DNA of 64,000 nucleotides from Cetobacterium somerae (GTDB taxonomy: Bacteria; Fusobacteriota; Fusobacteriia; Fusobacteriales; Fusobacteriaceae). The notes under the pieces are model-generated. The model did not search any database. It was given only the letters and a program-made list of their open reading frames with translations, and had not been told where the DNA came from. The position numbers and the translations under genes are program-made. The stretch's first letter is position 1. Each line of letters opens with the position of its first letter. The stretch lies in assembly GCF_022430525.1 (NCBI RefSeq), contig NZ_CP092519.1:1180454-1244453 (forward strand). The letters are read 5' to 3'. Shown piece after piece: positions 44,065 through 52,430 of this stretch.

Positions 44065-45207
44065 ATTTACAAAATTAATAAATCTATCTATTGCTTCATT
44101 TAAAATTTCTTCATCTTTTACTAAAGAAATTCTTATATAATTATCCATTCCAAAGGCTATTCCAGGAACAACTGCAACTCTTTCCTCTTCTAAAAGACTC
44201 TTAGCGAAATCTAAAGAGTTTAGTTTTGTAATTCCATCTAAGGATACAAATATATAGATTGCTCCTTTTGGTTTTATAACAGATATTTGTTTTTCTTTTA
44301 ACTTTTTATATACACTTTCAGCTCTTTTCTTATAAATTTCAACTTGTGAAGATATATCTTTACACTCTTTTAAAGCTATTAATGCTCCTTTTTGAGAAAT
44401 TATACTCGCTGATGTTACTGCATATTGATGTACTTTTACCAAATACTCTCTCATTTTTTTACTTGCGATTATATATCCTATTCTCCAACCAGTTAAAGAA
44501 TGTGATTTTGAAAAACCATTAATCAAAATAACATTTTCTCTATACCCATCTTGTAAAAAACTATTATGTTCACCCTCAAATATAATTTCACTATAAACCT
44601 CATCGCTTATTATATACAAATGATTCTCTTTAACAAATTTTAATATCTCATCTCTATTTTCTCTAGATATAGTTATACCTGATGGATTTGATGGATAATT
44701 TAAGATAATAGCTTTCGTCTGAGGAGTTACATAATTCTTTAAAACATCAACAGTTAATTCAAAATTATCTCTTGATGTATCCATTTTTATTAACTTAGCT
44801 CCAGCTAATGTTATTAATGGCTCATACCCAGGATAAACAGGTAAAGGAGTTAGAACCTCGTCTCCTGGCATAATTATAGTCTTTATTGCTGTTGATAATC
44901 CTTCTGTACTACCGACAGTTATAATTATTTCATCTGGTTCTATATTTAAACTATATCTTTCTTTATAATATCTTCCAATCTCTTCTCTTAATTCAATCAT
45001 ACCACCTAACTGCGGATAACCTAATTTAGCATCTTTCATGTACCCAATAGTTTCATCTATTATTATTTTAGGTTGTGGTAAATCTGGTTCTCCTATTGTT
45101 AGATTAATCAGTGGTTTTTCACCCCCTTCATATTCTTTACAAACTTCTGCTATCTTTCTTATAACAGATATCTCAATTTTATCTAAATTTGGATTTACTT
45201 TTAGCAT
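44047..45207 (-). CDS. Class I/II PLP aminotransferase of the aspartate/DAP operon
   Basis: A 386-residue fold-type I aminotransferase. The PLP lysine lies in NGFSKSHSLTGWRIGY, with NYPSNPSG, SDEVYSEIIF and the C-terminal arginine in YIRISLV. Nearest recognisable groups are PatA-type N-acetyl-LL-diaminopimelate and aspartate aminotransferases. Because it follows aspartate kinase and asd behind a lysine riboswitch, a step of diaminopimelate/lysine synthesis is likely. Substrate is inferred from context. Confidence 0.85.
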   Translation of the reverse strand: MLKVNPNLDKIEISVIRKIAEVCKEYEGGEKPLINLTIGEPDLPQPKIIIDETIGYMKDAKLGYPQLGGMIELREEIGRYYKERYSLNIEPDEIIITVGSTEGLSTAIKTIIMPGDEVLTPLPVYPGYEPLITLAGAKLIKMDTSRDNFELTVDVLKNYVTPQTKAIILNYPSNPSGITISRENRDEILKFVKENHLYIISDEVYSEIIFEGEHNSFLQDGYRENVILINGFSKSHSLTGWRIGYIIASKKMREYLVKVHQYAVTSASIISQKGALIALKECKDISSQVEIYKKRAESVYKKLKEKQISVIKPKGAIYIFVSLDGITKLNSLDFAKSLLEEERVAVVPGIAFGMDNYIRISLVKDEEILNEAIDRFINFVNKKDRE

Positions 45208-45221
45208 ATTTTCTCCTCTAG

Positions 45222-46205
45222 TTATTTTTTCATTAAAATTTCTGCAATTTGCACTGCATTTGTTGCTGCTCCTTTTCTAATATTATCAGCTACAACCCAT
45301 AAATTTAATCCTTTTTCTATGCTAAAATCTTTTCTTAAACGCCCCACATAAACTTCATCTGTTTCATTAGCTTCAGTAGCTAAAGGGTATCTATTATTTT
45401 TCACATCATCTTCAAGCACAATGCCTTTTGTTTCTCTAAATTTTACTTTTAGCTCTTCTAGATTCGCTTCTCTTTCTAACTCAACATTTATTGATATAGA
45501 ATGTCCATTTAAAACTGGTACTCTAACACATGTTGCAGTTATTGGAAGATTTTTTTTATTTAAAATTTTACGAGTTTCATTTATCATTTTTTCTTCCTCT
45601 TTAGTATACCCATTCTCTAAAAAAGAATCTATATGAGGTAAACAATTATTAACTATCGGATGAGGATATGTTTTTGGTTCTTCTCCTTTTAATCCTCTTT
45701 GTAAATCCTCTATTCCTTTTATTCCACTTCCCGATACAGCTTGATATGTTGAATAAACAACTCTTTTTATACCATATAGCTCATCTATTATTTTTAATGG
45801 AACAACTGATTGAATCGTTGAACAATTCGGGTTAGCTATTATACCATTATTTTTAAATATATCCTCTGGATTTACTTCTGGTACAACTAGTGGAACATTT
45901 TCGTCCATTCTCCAAGCACTACTATTGTCAACCACTATTACACCTTTTTCACTTGCAATTGGAGCAAATTTCTTACTAATATCTCCTCCAGCTGAAAATA
46001 GTGCTATGTCTATCTCTCTATCAAAACTATTTTCTGTAAGCTCCTCTATCACTAAAGTTTTTCCTTTAAAAACAACCTCTTTTCCAGCTGAACGAGCCGA
46101 AGCAAAAAGATATAAATTTTTTATTGGCAAATCTCTCTCCTCTAAAACTTTTAAAAAAGTTCCACCTACCAATCCGCTTGCTCCTACTATTGCTATATTA
46201 TACAT
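45222..46205 (-). CDS. asd: Aspartate-semialdehyde dehydrogenase
   Basis: A 327-residue Asd that reduces aspartyl phosphate to aspartate semialdehyde with NADPH. GASGLVGGTFLKVLEER is the cofactor loop, and the catalytic cysteine is C128 in ANPNCSTIQ. The later GHSISINVELER belongs to the dimer/catalytic domain. It lies 13 nt after lysC and 14 nt before the aminotransferase, completing the first two steps of the pathway in one operon. Confidence 0.96.
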   Translation of the reverse strand: MYNIAIVGASGLVGGTFLKVLEERDLPIKNLYLFASARSAGKEVVFKGKTLVIEELTENSFDREIDIALFSAGGDISKKFAPIASEKGVIVVDNSSAWRMDENVPLVVPEVNPEDIFKNNGIIANPNCSTIQSVVPLKIIDELYGIKRVVYSTYQAVSGSGIKGIEDLQRGLKGEEPKTYPHPIVNNCLPHIDSFLENGYTKEEEKMINETRKILNKKNLPITATCVRVPVLNGHSISINVELEREANLEELKVKFRETKGIVLEDDVKNNRYPLATEANETDEVYVGRLRKDFSIEKGLNLWVVADNIRKGAATNAVQIAEILMKK

Positions 46206-46218
46206 TTTAGTCCCTCCA

Positions 46219-47421
46219 TTATATTGAAAATACTTCTGCTAATTTTTCTACTACTTTTATTGTATCAGATTCTTTTATAATTAACGAGATTGAAATTTCT
46301 GATGTAGTACATTGATAAAATGATGAATCAATCTCTGCTAATACTTCAAAAACTTTTGCTGCTACGCCAAAATTACTTATCATTCCTATTCCTACTAAAG
46401 ATATTTTTACAACTCCTGTTCTTTTTGTAACCTCTATATCTGGAATCTCCTTAGCAATCTCCTCTAATGATCTATTTAAAAAGTGCTCATCTGTCAAAGG
46501 ACAAGTAAATCCTATACTTCCCTTAACGTTTTCAACTTCATTTTGTGATATCATATCAACATTAACACTATGCTTAGCTAAATTATTAAAAATGATTGCT
46601 ACATTTTTAGGAATTGCTAAAAAGTTTTCTAAATTTACCATTATAACATTTTTATTTATAGATATTCCTGTTACAGCCTTTTTTTCAATTATTTCACTAT
46701 TATCACATATATATGTTCCTGTTTCAACTCCTAAAGTTTGTCCAACGTAAATCTTAACACCATACTTTTTCCCTATTTCAACTGCTCTAGTTTCCATTAC
46801 TCCTGCACCTAAATTTGCCATCTCCATCATCTCCTCGTATGAAATTTTTTCAAGTTTTTTAGCATTTTTATAAACTCTAGGGTCTACACCATATATTCCT
46901 GTAACATCTGTATATATCTCACAATCACACTTTAATGCTGCAGCTAAGGCAACAGCACTCGTATCAGATCCACCTCTTCCTAATGTTGTTATGTCGCCAT
47001 CTTCATTTACCCCTTGAAATCCAGCAACAATTACAATTTTTCCATCTTTTAAATGTTTTTCTATTCTATCAATTTTTATACTTTCGATTTTATTTTTAGT
47101 ATGTGTTCCACCTGTTCTTATTCCTGCTTGAGCACCAGTTAAAGAGATAGCCTTACGTCCAATTTCTTTTAATGCCATACTTAAAAGAGAGATTGATTTT
47201 TGCTCTCCTGTTGATAATAATGAATCAAGTTCTCTTACATCTGGAGTTTCTGAAATCTCTTTAGCTAACTTTATCAACTCATCTGTTGTTTTTCCCATAG
47301 CTGAAACTACAATTACAATTTCATCACCATATTTATAGTTTTTAGATATATCTTTAGCTATATCTTTTATTTTTTCTATTGTTGCAACTGAGCTTCCTCC
47401 AAATTTTTTTACTACTCTCAT
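46219..47421 (-). CDS. lysC: Aspartate kinase
   Basis: A 400-residue monofunctional aspartokinase. VKKFGGSSVAT (3-13) and TTLGRGGSDTSA form the kinase active site; two ACT domains (about 265-400) with VSLVGIGMISNFG would bind feedback inhibitor. The gene's leader is a lysine riboswitch with terminator, so lysine controls it by transcription attenuation, and probably also by ACT-domain feedback. ATG follows AGGAGG. Confidence 0.95.
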   Translation of the reverse strand: MRVVKKFGGSSVATIEKIKDIAKDISKNYKYGDEIVIVVSAMGKTTDELIKLAKEISETPDVRELDSLLSTGEQKSISLLSMALKEIGRKAISLTGAQAGIRTGGTHTKNKIESIKIDRIEKHLKDGKIVIVAGFQGVNEDGDITTLGRGGSDTSAVALAAALKCDCEIYTDVTGIYGVDPRVYKNAKKLEKISYEEMMEMANLGAGVMETRAVEIGKKYGVKIYVGQTLGVETGTYICDNSEIIEKKAVTGISINKNVIMVNLENFLAIPKNVAIIFNNLAKHSVNVDMISQNEVENVKGSIGFTCPLTDEHFLNRSLEEIAKEIPDIEVTKRTGVVKISLVGIGMISNFGVAAKVFEVLAEIDSSFYQCTTSEISISLIIKESDTIKVVEKLAEVFSI

Positions 47422-47448
47422 TAGTTCCTCCTTAGATGATTTTAATAA

Positions 47449-47484
47449 TAAAAAAAGCGATAGTCAAAAAAATAACCATCGCTT
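47449..47484 (-). terminator. Lysine-riboswitch terminator
   Basis: An 11-bp stem with two G-U pairs (47474-47484 with 47452-47462) followed by a T run, between the aptamer and lysC. Confidence 0.85.
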
Positions 47485-47520
47485 AAAACTCTCATTTCAA
47501 CTATGTTAGCTTAAAATAAT

Positions 47521-47686
47521 CCACGATAGCACAACACCAATTTGGTGACAGTTACATAAATATTCTTTATGTACCCAGCTTAAATTTTTAGTAGAAAAAC
47601 TTAAACTTCGGCAAATTTTCCTTTTAACAAACATCTTTGATCTACTAATCTCAGTTTATTTACTAATAAAATTTGCAACCTCTATC
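47521..47686 (-). promoter_or_regulatory. Lysine riboswitch (L box)
   Basis: On the minus strand the lysine-aptamer core is clear: GATAGAGGTTGCAAAT, GGAAAATTTGCCGAAG, GCTGGGTACAT, AACTGTCACC and the closing GTGCTATCGTGG. Stem P1 forms between GATAG and CTATC. With the promoter and terminator it fills the gap between lysC and argG. Confidence 0.95.
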
Positions 47687-47704
47687 AAAATATTAATTTA
47701 AGGC

Positions 47705-47733
47705 AGAATATCACATTTTTTTTCAAATGTCAA
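47705..47733 (-). promoter_or_regulatory. Promoter of the lysine operon
   Basis: Consensus TTGACA (47728-47733), 17-bp spacer and TATTCT (47705-47710); the -35 overlaps the last codons of argG. The start would be about 12 nt before the aptamer. Confidence 0.7.
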
Positions 47734-48932
47734 AAGTTTTTTCTTAAAAGTGCTTCTATTTTAATCGGTAATCCAAAAAGATTTATAAATCCTTCTGCAT
47801 CTTTTTGATTATAAACACTATCTTTTTCAAAAGTTGAATACTCCTCTGAATATAATGTAAATGGAGATGTCGTTCCTGCTAAAATAATATTTCCTTTATA
47901 TAATTTTAGCTTTACTTCTCCCGTCACGAACTCTTGAGTTATGTCTACAAAAGCTGTTATAGCTTTTCTTAAAGTTGTAAACCATTGCCCATTATAGACT
48001 AATTTTGAAAAATCATGTGATAGTTTTATTTTTTCTTGATACGTATCCTTATCTAAGCATAATCTTTCTAACTCTTCATGAGCAAAAAATAAAATCGTTC
48101 CTCCTGGAGTTTCATAAACTCCTCTTGATTTCATTCCAACCAATCTATTTTCAACCATATCTAAAACACCAATGCCATGATTTCCACCAATTTTATTTAA
48201 TTGTTTTATAATTTCTACTCCACTCATTTTTTCTCCATTTATCGCAACAGGAACTCCTTTTACAAATTCAATATTTATATACTCAGATTTTTCATTTGCT
48301 TCTTCTAGAGTCTTAACCCATTGTAAAACATTCTCATAGTTAGGCTCTTTCGAAGGACATTCTAAGTCAAACCCCTCATGACTTACATGGAATAAATTCT
48401 CATCTCTACTATAAGGAGATTTTTTATGAAACGGAAGTGTAATTCCATTTTTTTCTAGGTATTCAATCTCTTCCTCTCTTGATTTTATATCCCAAATTCT
48501 CCAAGGAGCTATTATTTTCAAAGATGGATCCAAAGCTTTTATAGCTAATTCAAATCTTACTTGATCATTCCCCTTACCCGTTGCTCCATGAGCTATATAT
48601 TTCGCCCCTTCTATATGAGCCACCTCAACTAAAGCTTTTCCAATAACTGGTCTTGCCATTGATGTTCCTAATAAATATTTATTTTCATAAATAGCACCTG
48701 CTTTTAGTGTTGGAAATATATATTCTTCTACAAATTCATGAACTTTATCTACCAAATAAAATTTACTTGCACCTGTTAAATATGCTTTTTCTTCAATTGC
48801 TTTAAAATCCTCTATTTGTCCTACGTTTACTGCCACTGCAATGACATCATAATCATAATTCTCCTTCAGCCACGGAATTATAACTGATGTATCTAATCCT
48901 CCTGAATATGCTAAAATAACCTTTTCCTTCAT
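47730..48932 (-). CDS. argG: Argininosuccinate synthase
   Basis: A 400-residue ArgG that joins citrulline and aspartate. [10 protein letters not shown] (8-17) is the PP-loop ATP site; [13 protein letters not shown] and SHEGFDLE follow in the family order. It lies ten bases after the amino-acid-binding-protein gene, both behind a leader-peptide region. ArgH, the next enzyme, is not in the window. The promoter of the lysine operon begins inside its last codons, with no separate argG terminator seen. Confidence 0.96.
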   Translation of the reverse strand: MKEKVILAYSGGLDTSVIIPWLKENYDYDVIAVAVNVGQIEDFKAIEEKAYLTGASKFYLVDKVHEFVEEYIFPTLKAGAIYENKYLLGTSMARPVIGKALVEVAHIEGAKYIAHGATGKGNDQVRFELAIKALDPSLKIIAPWRIWDIKSREEEIEYLEKNGITLPFHKKSPYSRDENLFHVSHEGFDLECPSKEPNYENVLQWVKTLEEANEKSEYINIEFVKGVPVAINGEKMSGVEIIKQLNKIGGNHGIGVLDMVENRLVGMKSRGVYETPGGTILFFAHEELERLCLDKDTYQEKIKLSHDFSKLVYNGQWFTTLRKAITAFVDITQEFVTGEVKLKLYKGNIILAGTTSPFTLYSEEYSTFEKDSVYNQKDAEGFINLFGLPIKIEALLRKNF

Positions 48933-48942
48933 CTCTCTCCTC

Positions 48943-49656
48943 CTAATTAAAATGTTTTATTATTAATTCATCATAAATACCCTCTGCTTTTATCTCTTCC
49001 AAAGCTTTATTTACTTTTTTAATAAGGTTTTCATTATTTTTTTCTGCTGCTATTGCATATTTTTCAACTTCACTACCTATTTCTATTATTTTTAAACCTT
49101 TATTTTTTGCCACATAACTTTGGGCTGGAGCTGAATCTAATATCATTGCATCAATATTACCACCTTTTAAAGCCATAATAGAAGATGGTGCTGAATTGTA
49201 CTGAACTTTGTTAACTCCTTGAATTTTAGATACTATTAAGTCCCCTGTGTATCCAAGTACCACTCCTACTTTTTTATTTTTTAATGAATCCATATTGATT
49301 ATAGTACCTTCATTTTCTGGAACTATAATAACTTGATTAGCTACAAAGTAATCATTTGAAAAATTTACAAACTTCTCTCTTTCTTTTGTTACTGTCATTC
49401 CTGCAATTATTAAATCTATTTTATTTGTTTGAAGTGCTGGCAATAATCCATCAAAAGCTATATTCTTTATTTTTATCTCTTTTCCAATTTTTTCACCAAT
49501 TTTATTTATTAAATCAATATCAAACCCTACAATCTCCCCATTTTCCATATACTCAAAAGGTGCAAACTCTGCATTTGTTCCAACATATAAGACTTCTTTT
49601 GATAATACAATTGCTCCCATTAAAATAAATAATAAAGTTCCTAATATTTTTTTCAT
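48943..49656 (-). CDS. Basic amino acid ABC transporter substrate-binding protein
   Basis: A 237-residue periplasmic binding protein of the SBP_bac_3 family with a signal peptide (about 1-19). [40 protein letters not shown] and [10 protein letters not shown] resemble arginine/lysine binders such as ArtJ/ArtP. No permease or ATPase adjoins it, so it would work with components encoded elsewhere. Coupling to argG and an Arg-rich leader peptide suggests arginine (or ornithine/citrulline) as ligand. Confidence 0.85.
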   Translation of the reverse strand: MKKILGTLLFILMGAIVLSKEVLYVGTNAEFAPFEYMENGEIVGFDIDLINKIGEKIGKEIKIKNIAFDGLLPALQTNKIDLIIAGMTVTKEREKFVNFSNDYFVANQVIIVPENEGTIINMDSLKNKKVGVVLGYTGDLIVSKIQGVNKVQYNSAPSSIMALKGGNIDAMILDSAPAQSYVAKNKGLKIIEIGSEVEKYAIAAEKNNENLIKKVNKALEEIKAEGIYDELIIKHFN

Positions 49657-49683
49657 AATACCCTCCTAAATATTTTTTTGTAT

Positions 49684-49713
49684 AAAAAAAGCCAGTGCTT
49701 TAAAACACTGGCT
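49684..49713 (-). terminator. Attenuator hairpin of the arginine operon
   Basis: A perfect 8-bp GC-rich stem (49706-49713 with 49690-49697), 8-nt loop and seven T, between the leader peptide and the binding-protein gene. Confidence 0.8.
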
Positions 49714-49746
49714 CAAATAACATAAATTTATAGAATAATAAAAAAA

Positions 49747-49848
49747 TTAAACTATAATAAAATACCTTAGATTGCTTTCTTGGCACACAAAAATTCTATT
49801 CTTTTTGTTATAGTTATTGTGTGTCCTTAAAACTCTTCTCATAGTCAT
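49747..49848 (-). CDS. Candidate arginine leader peptide
   Basis: A 33-codon reading frame starting MTMRRVLRTHN, with five arginines (positions 4, 5, 8, 18, 28). The ATG at 49848 has a perfect AGGAGGG six bases upstream, and the frame ends 34 nt before an intrinsic terminator. A consensus promoter lies upstream. Segments GG(A)CACACAA (starting in codon 8) and TTGTGTGCC can pair with each other, and the following AAGAAAGC can pair with GCTTTTTT of the terminator. This suggests ribosome-stalling attenuation by arginine. Not a family I recognise; function inferred from layout. Confidence 0.65.
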   Translation of the reverse strand: MTMRRVLRTHNNYNKKNRIFVCQESNLRYFIIV

Positions 49849-49879
49849 TTTATTCCCTCCTATTTTTTTATTTGAAATG

Positions 49880-49909
49880 ATAATAGCAAATTTAATCCCT
49901 TATTGTCAA
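49880..49909 (-). promoter_or_regulatory. Promoter of the leader peptide-argG operon
   Basis: TTGACA (49904-49909), 18 bp, TATTAT (49880-49885) with extended TGC before it. Confidence 0.65.
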
Positions 49910-49936
49910 ACTTTTTTTCAAATTTTATAAAATAAA

Positions 49937-49965
49937 TTGCTGAATTTTTTTAAAAATACTATAAT
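49937..49965 (+). promoter_or_regulatory. Promoter of the ArsB/CitM-type permease gene
   Basis: TTGCTG (49937-49942), 17 bp, TATAAT (49960-49965). Confidence 0.45.
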
Positions 49966-49997
49966 AATACTAAAATAAAAGAAAATAGAGGTATTTT

Positions 49998-51116
49998 ATG
50001 AACTTAAACAAATTGTTACTCATTAATCTTTTTAGTAAATTAAAATCAGAATCTCTTTTTTTAATAGCAACTTTTTTTGCTATTATTACAAGTTTTATTA
50101 TTCTTCCTAAGTTTTCATATATTGATACACATGTATTAATGATTCTTTTTAACCTAATGGTTGTCGTAGAACTTTATAAAAAAGAAAATGTTTTAGATTT
50201 TATAGCTATTAACTTTTTGAAAAAATATAATAGTCAAAGAATTATATGTGCTGCATTAATTATTTTAGTTTTTTTCTTTAGTATGTTTTTAACTAATGAT
50301 GTTGCTCTTATAACTTTTATTCCATTAACTATTATAATTGGAAAGAAATCTAATTTTTCAACTTTAAAAATAGTTATTTTAGAAACTATTGCAGCCAACT
50401 TAGGAAGTGCACTAACTCCTATGGGGAGTCCTCAAAACATCTATTTATATTCTAAATTTGCTCCAGCTCCAATTGAATTTTTTAAAATTACTTTTGGTAT
50501 ATCTACCGTTGGTCTTATTATTTTATTACTTATTAATTTTTTTACTCCTAAAGATGAGTTAATTTTTGAACTTGAAACTCCTATATTCAAAAAAAATATT
50601 AATGTTTTTGTTTCAACAGCTATATTTGTCTGGGTTTTATTAAGTATATTTTTTAAACTTCCAATTATTTTTATCACAATTTTTAATATTGGGTATTTAA
50701 CTTATAAAAAAGAAAATATTTTTCAAAAAATAGATTGGATTCTTTTAGCTACTTTTATTAGCTTTTTCATTTTTGTTGGAAACTTATCAAATATTGAATT
50801 AATAAGATCCTGGATGTTTAATTTATTATCTGAATCAACACAGGTTTATTTCACAGGAATTATTCTAAGTCAATTTATAAGTAATGTTCCTGCTGCAATT
50901 TTAATATCTGAATTTACAACTAAATGGCAACCTCTTTTACTTGGAGTTAATATCGGTGGTCTTGGAACTTTGATCGCTTCTTTAGCTAGTTTAATTTCAT
51001 ATAAACTTTATATTAGTGAGTTTCCAGAAGAAAAAAGAAAGTTTTTCATTCTTTTTTCTATTTTAAATTTTTCTATTTTAATTCTTATGGGAAGTCTATT
51101 TACATTCTTTATTTAA
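49998..51116 (+). CDS. SLC13/ArsB/CitMHS-type permease
   Basis: A 372-residue membrane protein with about ten helices. LTNDVALITFIPLTIII and LGSALTPMGSPQNIYLY (first half), and FISNVPAAILISEF with GVNIGGLGTLIASLASL (second half), are the paired signatures of the ion transporter superfamily containing ArsB, NhaD and citrate carriers. The substrate could be an organic acid or an anion. It is shorter than ArsB (about 430). Transcribed alone, ending in a two-way terminator. Confidence 0.82.
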   Translation: MNLNKLLLINLFSKLKSESLFLIATFFAIITSFIILPKFSYIDTHVLMILFNLMVVVELYKKENVLDFIAINFLKKYNSQRIICAALIILVFFFSMFLTNDVALITFIPLTIIIGKKSNFSTLKIVILETIAANLGSALTPMGSPQNIYLYSKFAPAPIEFFKITFGISTVGLIILLLINFFTPKDELIFELETPIFKKNINVFVSTAIFVWVLLSIFFKLPIIFITIFNIGYLTYKKENIFQKIDWILLATFISFFIFVGNLSNIELIRSWMFNLLSESTQVYFTGIILSQFISNVPAAILISEFTTKWQPLLLGVNIGGLGTLIASLASLISYKLYISEFPEEKRKFFILFSILNFSILILMGSLFTFFI

Positions 51117-51118
51117 AT

Positions 51119-51148
51119 AAAAAAACTAGCTTTAAGGCTAGTTTTTTT
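51119..51148. terminator. Two-way terminator
   Basis: A 12-bp stem (51119-51130 with 51137-51148), 6-nt loop, with A and T ends; serves the permease and the phosphodiesterase gene. Confidence 0.8.
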
Positions 51149-52124
51149 AAAATTCTAATGATTCTCCTTGAGTTGGAAAATAATATTTTACACCATGTAT
51201 ATTATTATTTAATAGTTCTTTTTTTATATTCTCTCTCGTGTTCTCACTCTTTTTTAAACTAGGTTTTATATGAGTTATAACCACATTTAATCCTTTTAAC
51301 GTTCCCTTACCTGAATATTTTTCTAAAACCTTAAACTCTTCATTTATCCATCTTGGTGATAGGTGACCAAATAGTCCTTTATCATCTTTAGAGTTATCAA
51401 AAGATGATTCTATCATTATTACTTTCAATTTTTTATCTTTTATCAAAGGTCCTAATACTTTGAAACTTTCTTCTAATCCATTACTATTTTCCACTTTATC
51501 TGGTCCAACGTCTCCATAATATGCCATGTATTCCCCATTATTTTCCAATAAAAACATTGTTGATTCATAATTACTATGACTTAATGGAAACGCAGTAACA
51601 TTTAAATTTGTATCATTTAGATTTTTAATTTTATTCGGTTCTAATACCTGATATTTATACTGATTTAATTTAAATCCCTCACCTTCATTTGAAAAATTTG
51701 GCCAAAGTTTCCAATTAAATACATTGTTTTTTAAAGTTTCAATTGTACTATTCAATCCATAAATATCCTTTGTAGTATCTTCTGTTGATGATATTACTAA
51801 TCCTGATATATGATCTAAATGTCCATGAGATATCAGATATCCTTTTATTTTCTCTCTAAAAATATATCCAATATCACTCCACTCTGTATCTTGAGGTATA
51901 GTTATATTCTTAAAACTCTCTTTTTCTAATCCACTTTTTATTCCAGGAAGTACTGTTCCTGCATCTAAAGCTATAAAATTTTCCTCATTTTTATCTCTTA
52001 TAAGATATCCAGAAATATTTCCATCCATTACTCCACCATCACTTCCCAAAGTAATAATTTGAAACCCTTCAGCATAAGACACTAATGATGAAATAAAAAA
52101 AATTGTTGATAATAATTTTTTCAC
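51147..52124 (-). CDS. Exported class II cyclic-nucleotide phosphodiesterase
   Basis: A 325-residue metallo-beta-lactamase-fold protein with a cleavable signal peptide (about 1-18, ending SYA). The metal motif SHGHLDH (99-105), AFPLSHS, YYGDVGPD and IESSFDN follow the order of class II 3',5'-cyclic-nucleotide phosphodiesterases (yeast PDE1, Vibrio CpdP). It should hydrolyse cAMP in the periplasm. GTG start after GGAGGG. No cyclase or CRP gene is nearby. Confidence 0.85.
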   Translation of the reverse strand: MKKLLSTIFFISSLVSYAEGFQIITLGSDGGVMDGNISGYLIRDKNEENFIALDAGTVLPGIKSGLEKESFKNITIPQDTEWSDIGYIFREKIKGYLISHGHLDHISGLVISSTEDTTKDIYGLNSTIETLKNNVFNWKLWPNFSNEGEGFKLNQYKYQVLEPNKIKNLNDTNLNVTAFPLSHSNYESTMFLLENNGEYMAYYGDVGPDKVENSNGLEESFKVLGPLIKDKKLKVIMIESSFDNSKDDKGLFGHLSPRWINEEFKVLEKYSGKGTLKGLNVVITHIKPSLKKSENTRENIKKELLNNNIHGVKYYFPTQGESLEF

Positions 52125-52240
52125 TAAATCCCTCCAAAATATTATTAATAAAAATATTATAAATTTATTTTAACATTATTAAAGGAAATTTAAAACCTAA
52201 TAAGAAGAATAAATTAAAGAAAATTGAAGAGGTGATTTTT

Positions 52241-52402
52241 ATGTCAAAATGTTGTAACAAGCCTAAAGTTGAACTTCCTAAAACATGTGTATGCTCTACT
52301 CAAAAAAAAGAGACTCCACCTGCTCCAGATATATTAGATCCAAATATTGAAGCTGAAGCAAGTGAAGTTAGAGGCGAAGAAGATCAAGAGAAAAATGATT
52401 AA
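52241..52402 (+). CDS. Small cysteine-containing protein, unknown
   Basis: A 53-codon gene starting MSKCCNKPK, with cysteines 4, 5, 16 and 18 in the first third and a proline/acid-rich tail (12 D/E in the last 25). The ATG follows AGAGGTG. A strong terminator starts right at its stop codon, supporting a real transcript. It lies convergent to the TrxB-like flavoprotein. The CC and CxC pairs suggest metal or disulfide chemistry. No family recognised. Confidence 0.6.
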   Translation: MSKCCNKPKVELPKTCVCSTQKKETPPAPDILDPNIEAEASEVRGEEDQEKND

Positions 52403-52427
52403 AAAAGAGGACACTCGTCCTCTTTTT
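52402..52427. terminator. Two-way terminator
   Basis: An 11-bp stem (52402-52412 with 52417-52427), 4-nt loop; terminates the small Cys protein gene and, on the minus strand, the TrxB-like gene. Confidence 0.8.
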
Positions 52428-52430
52428 CAT

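Noticed and set aside
47485-47520. Possible extra small RNA between lysine aptamer and terminator
   Set aside because: Explained as the linker of the riboswitch expression platform.
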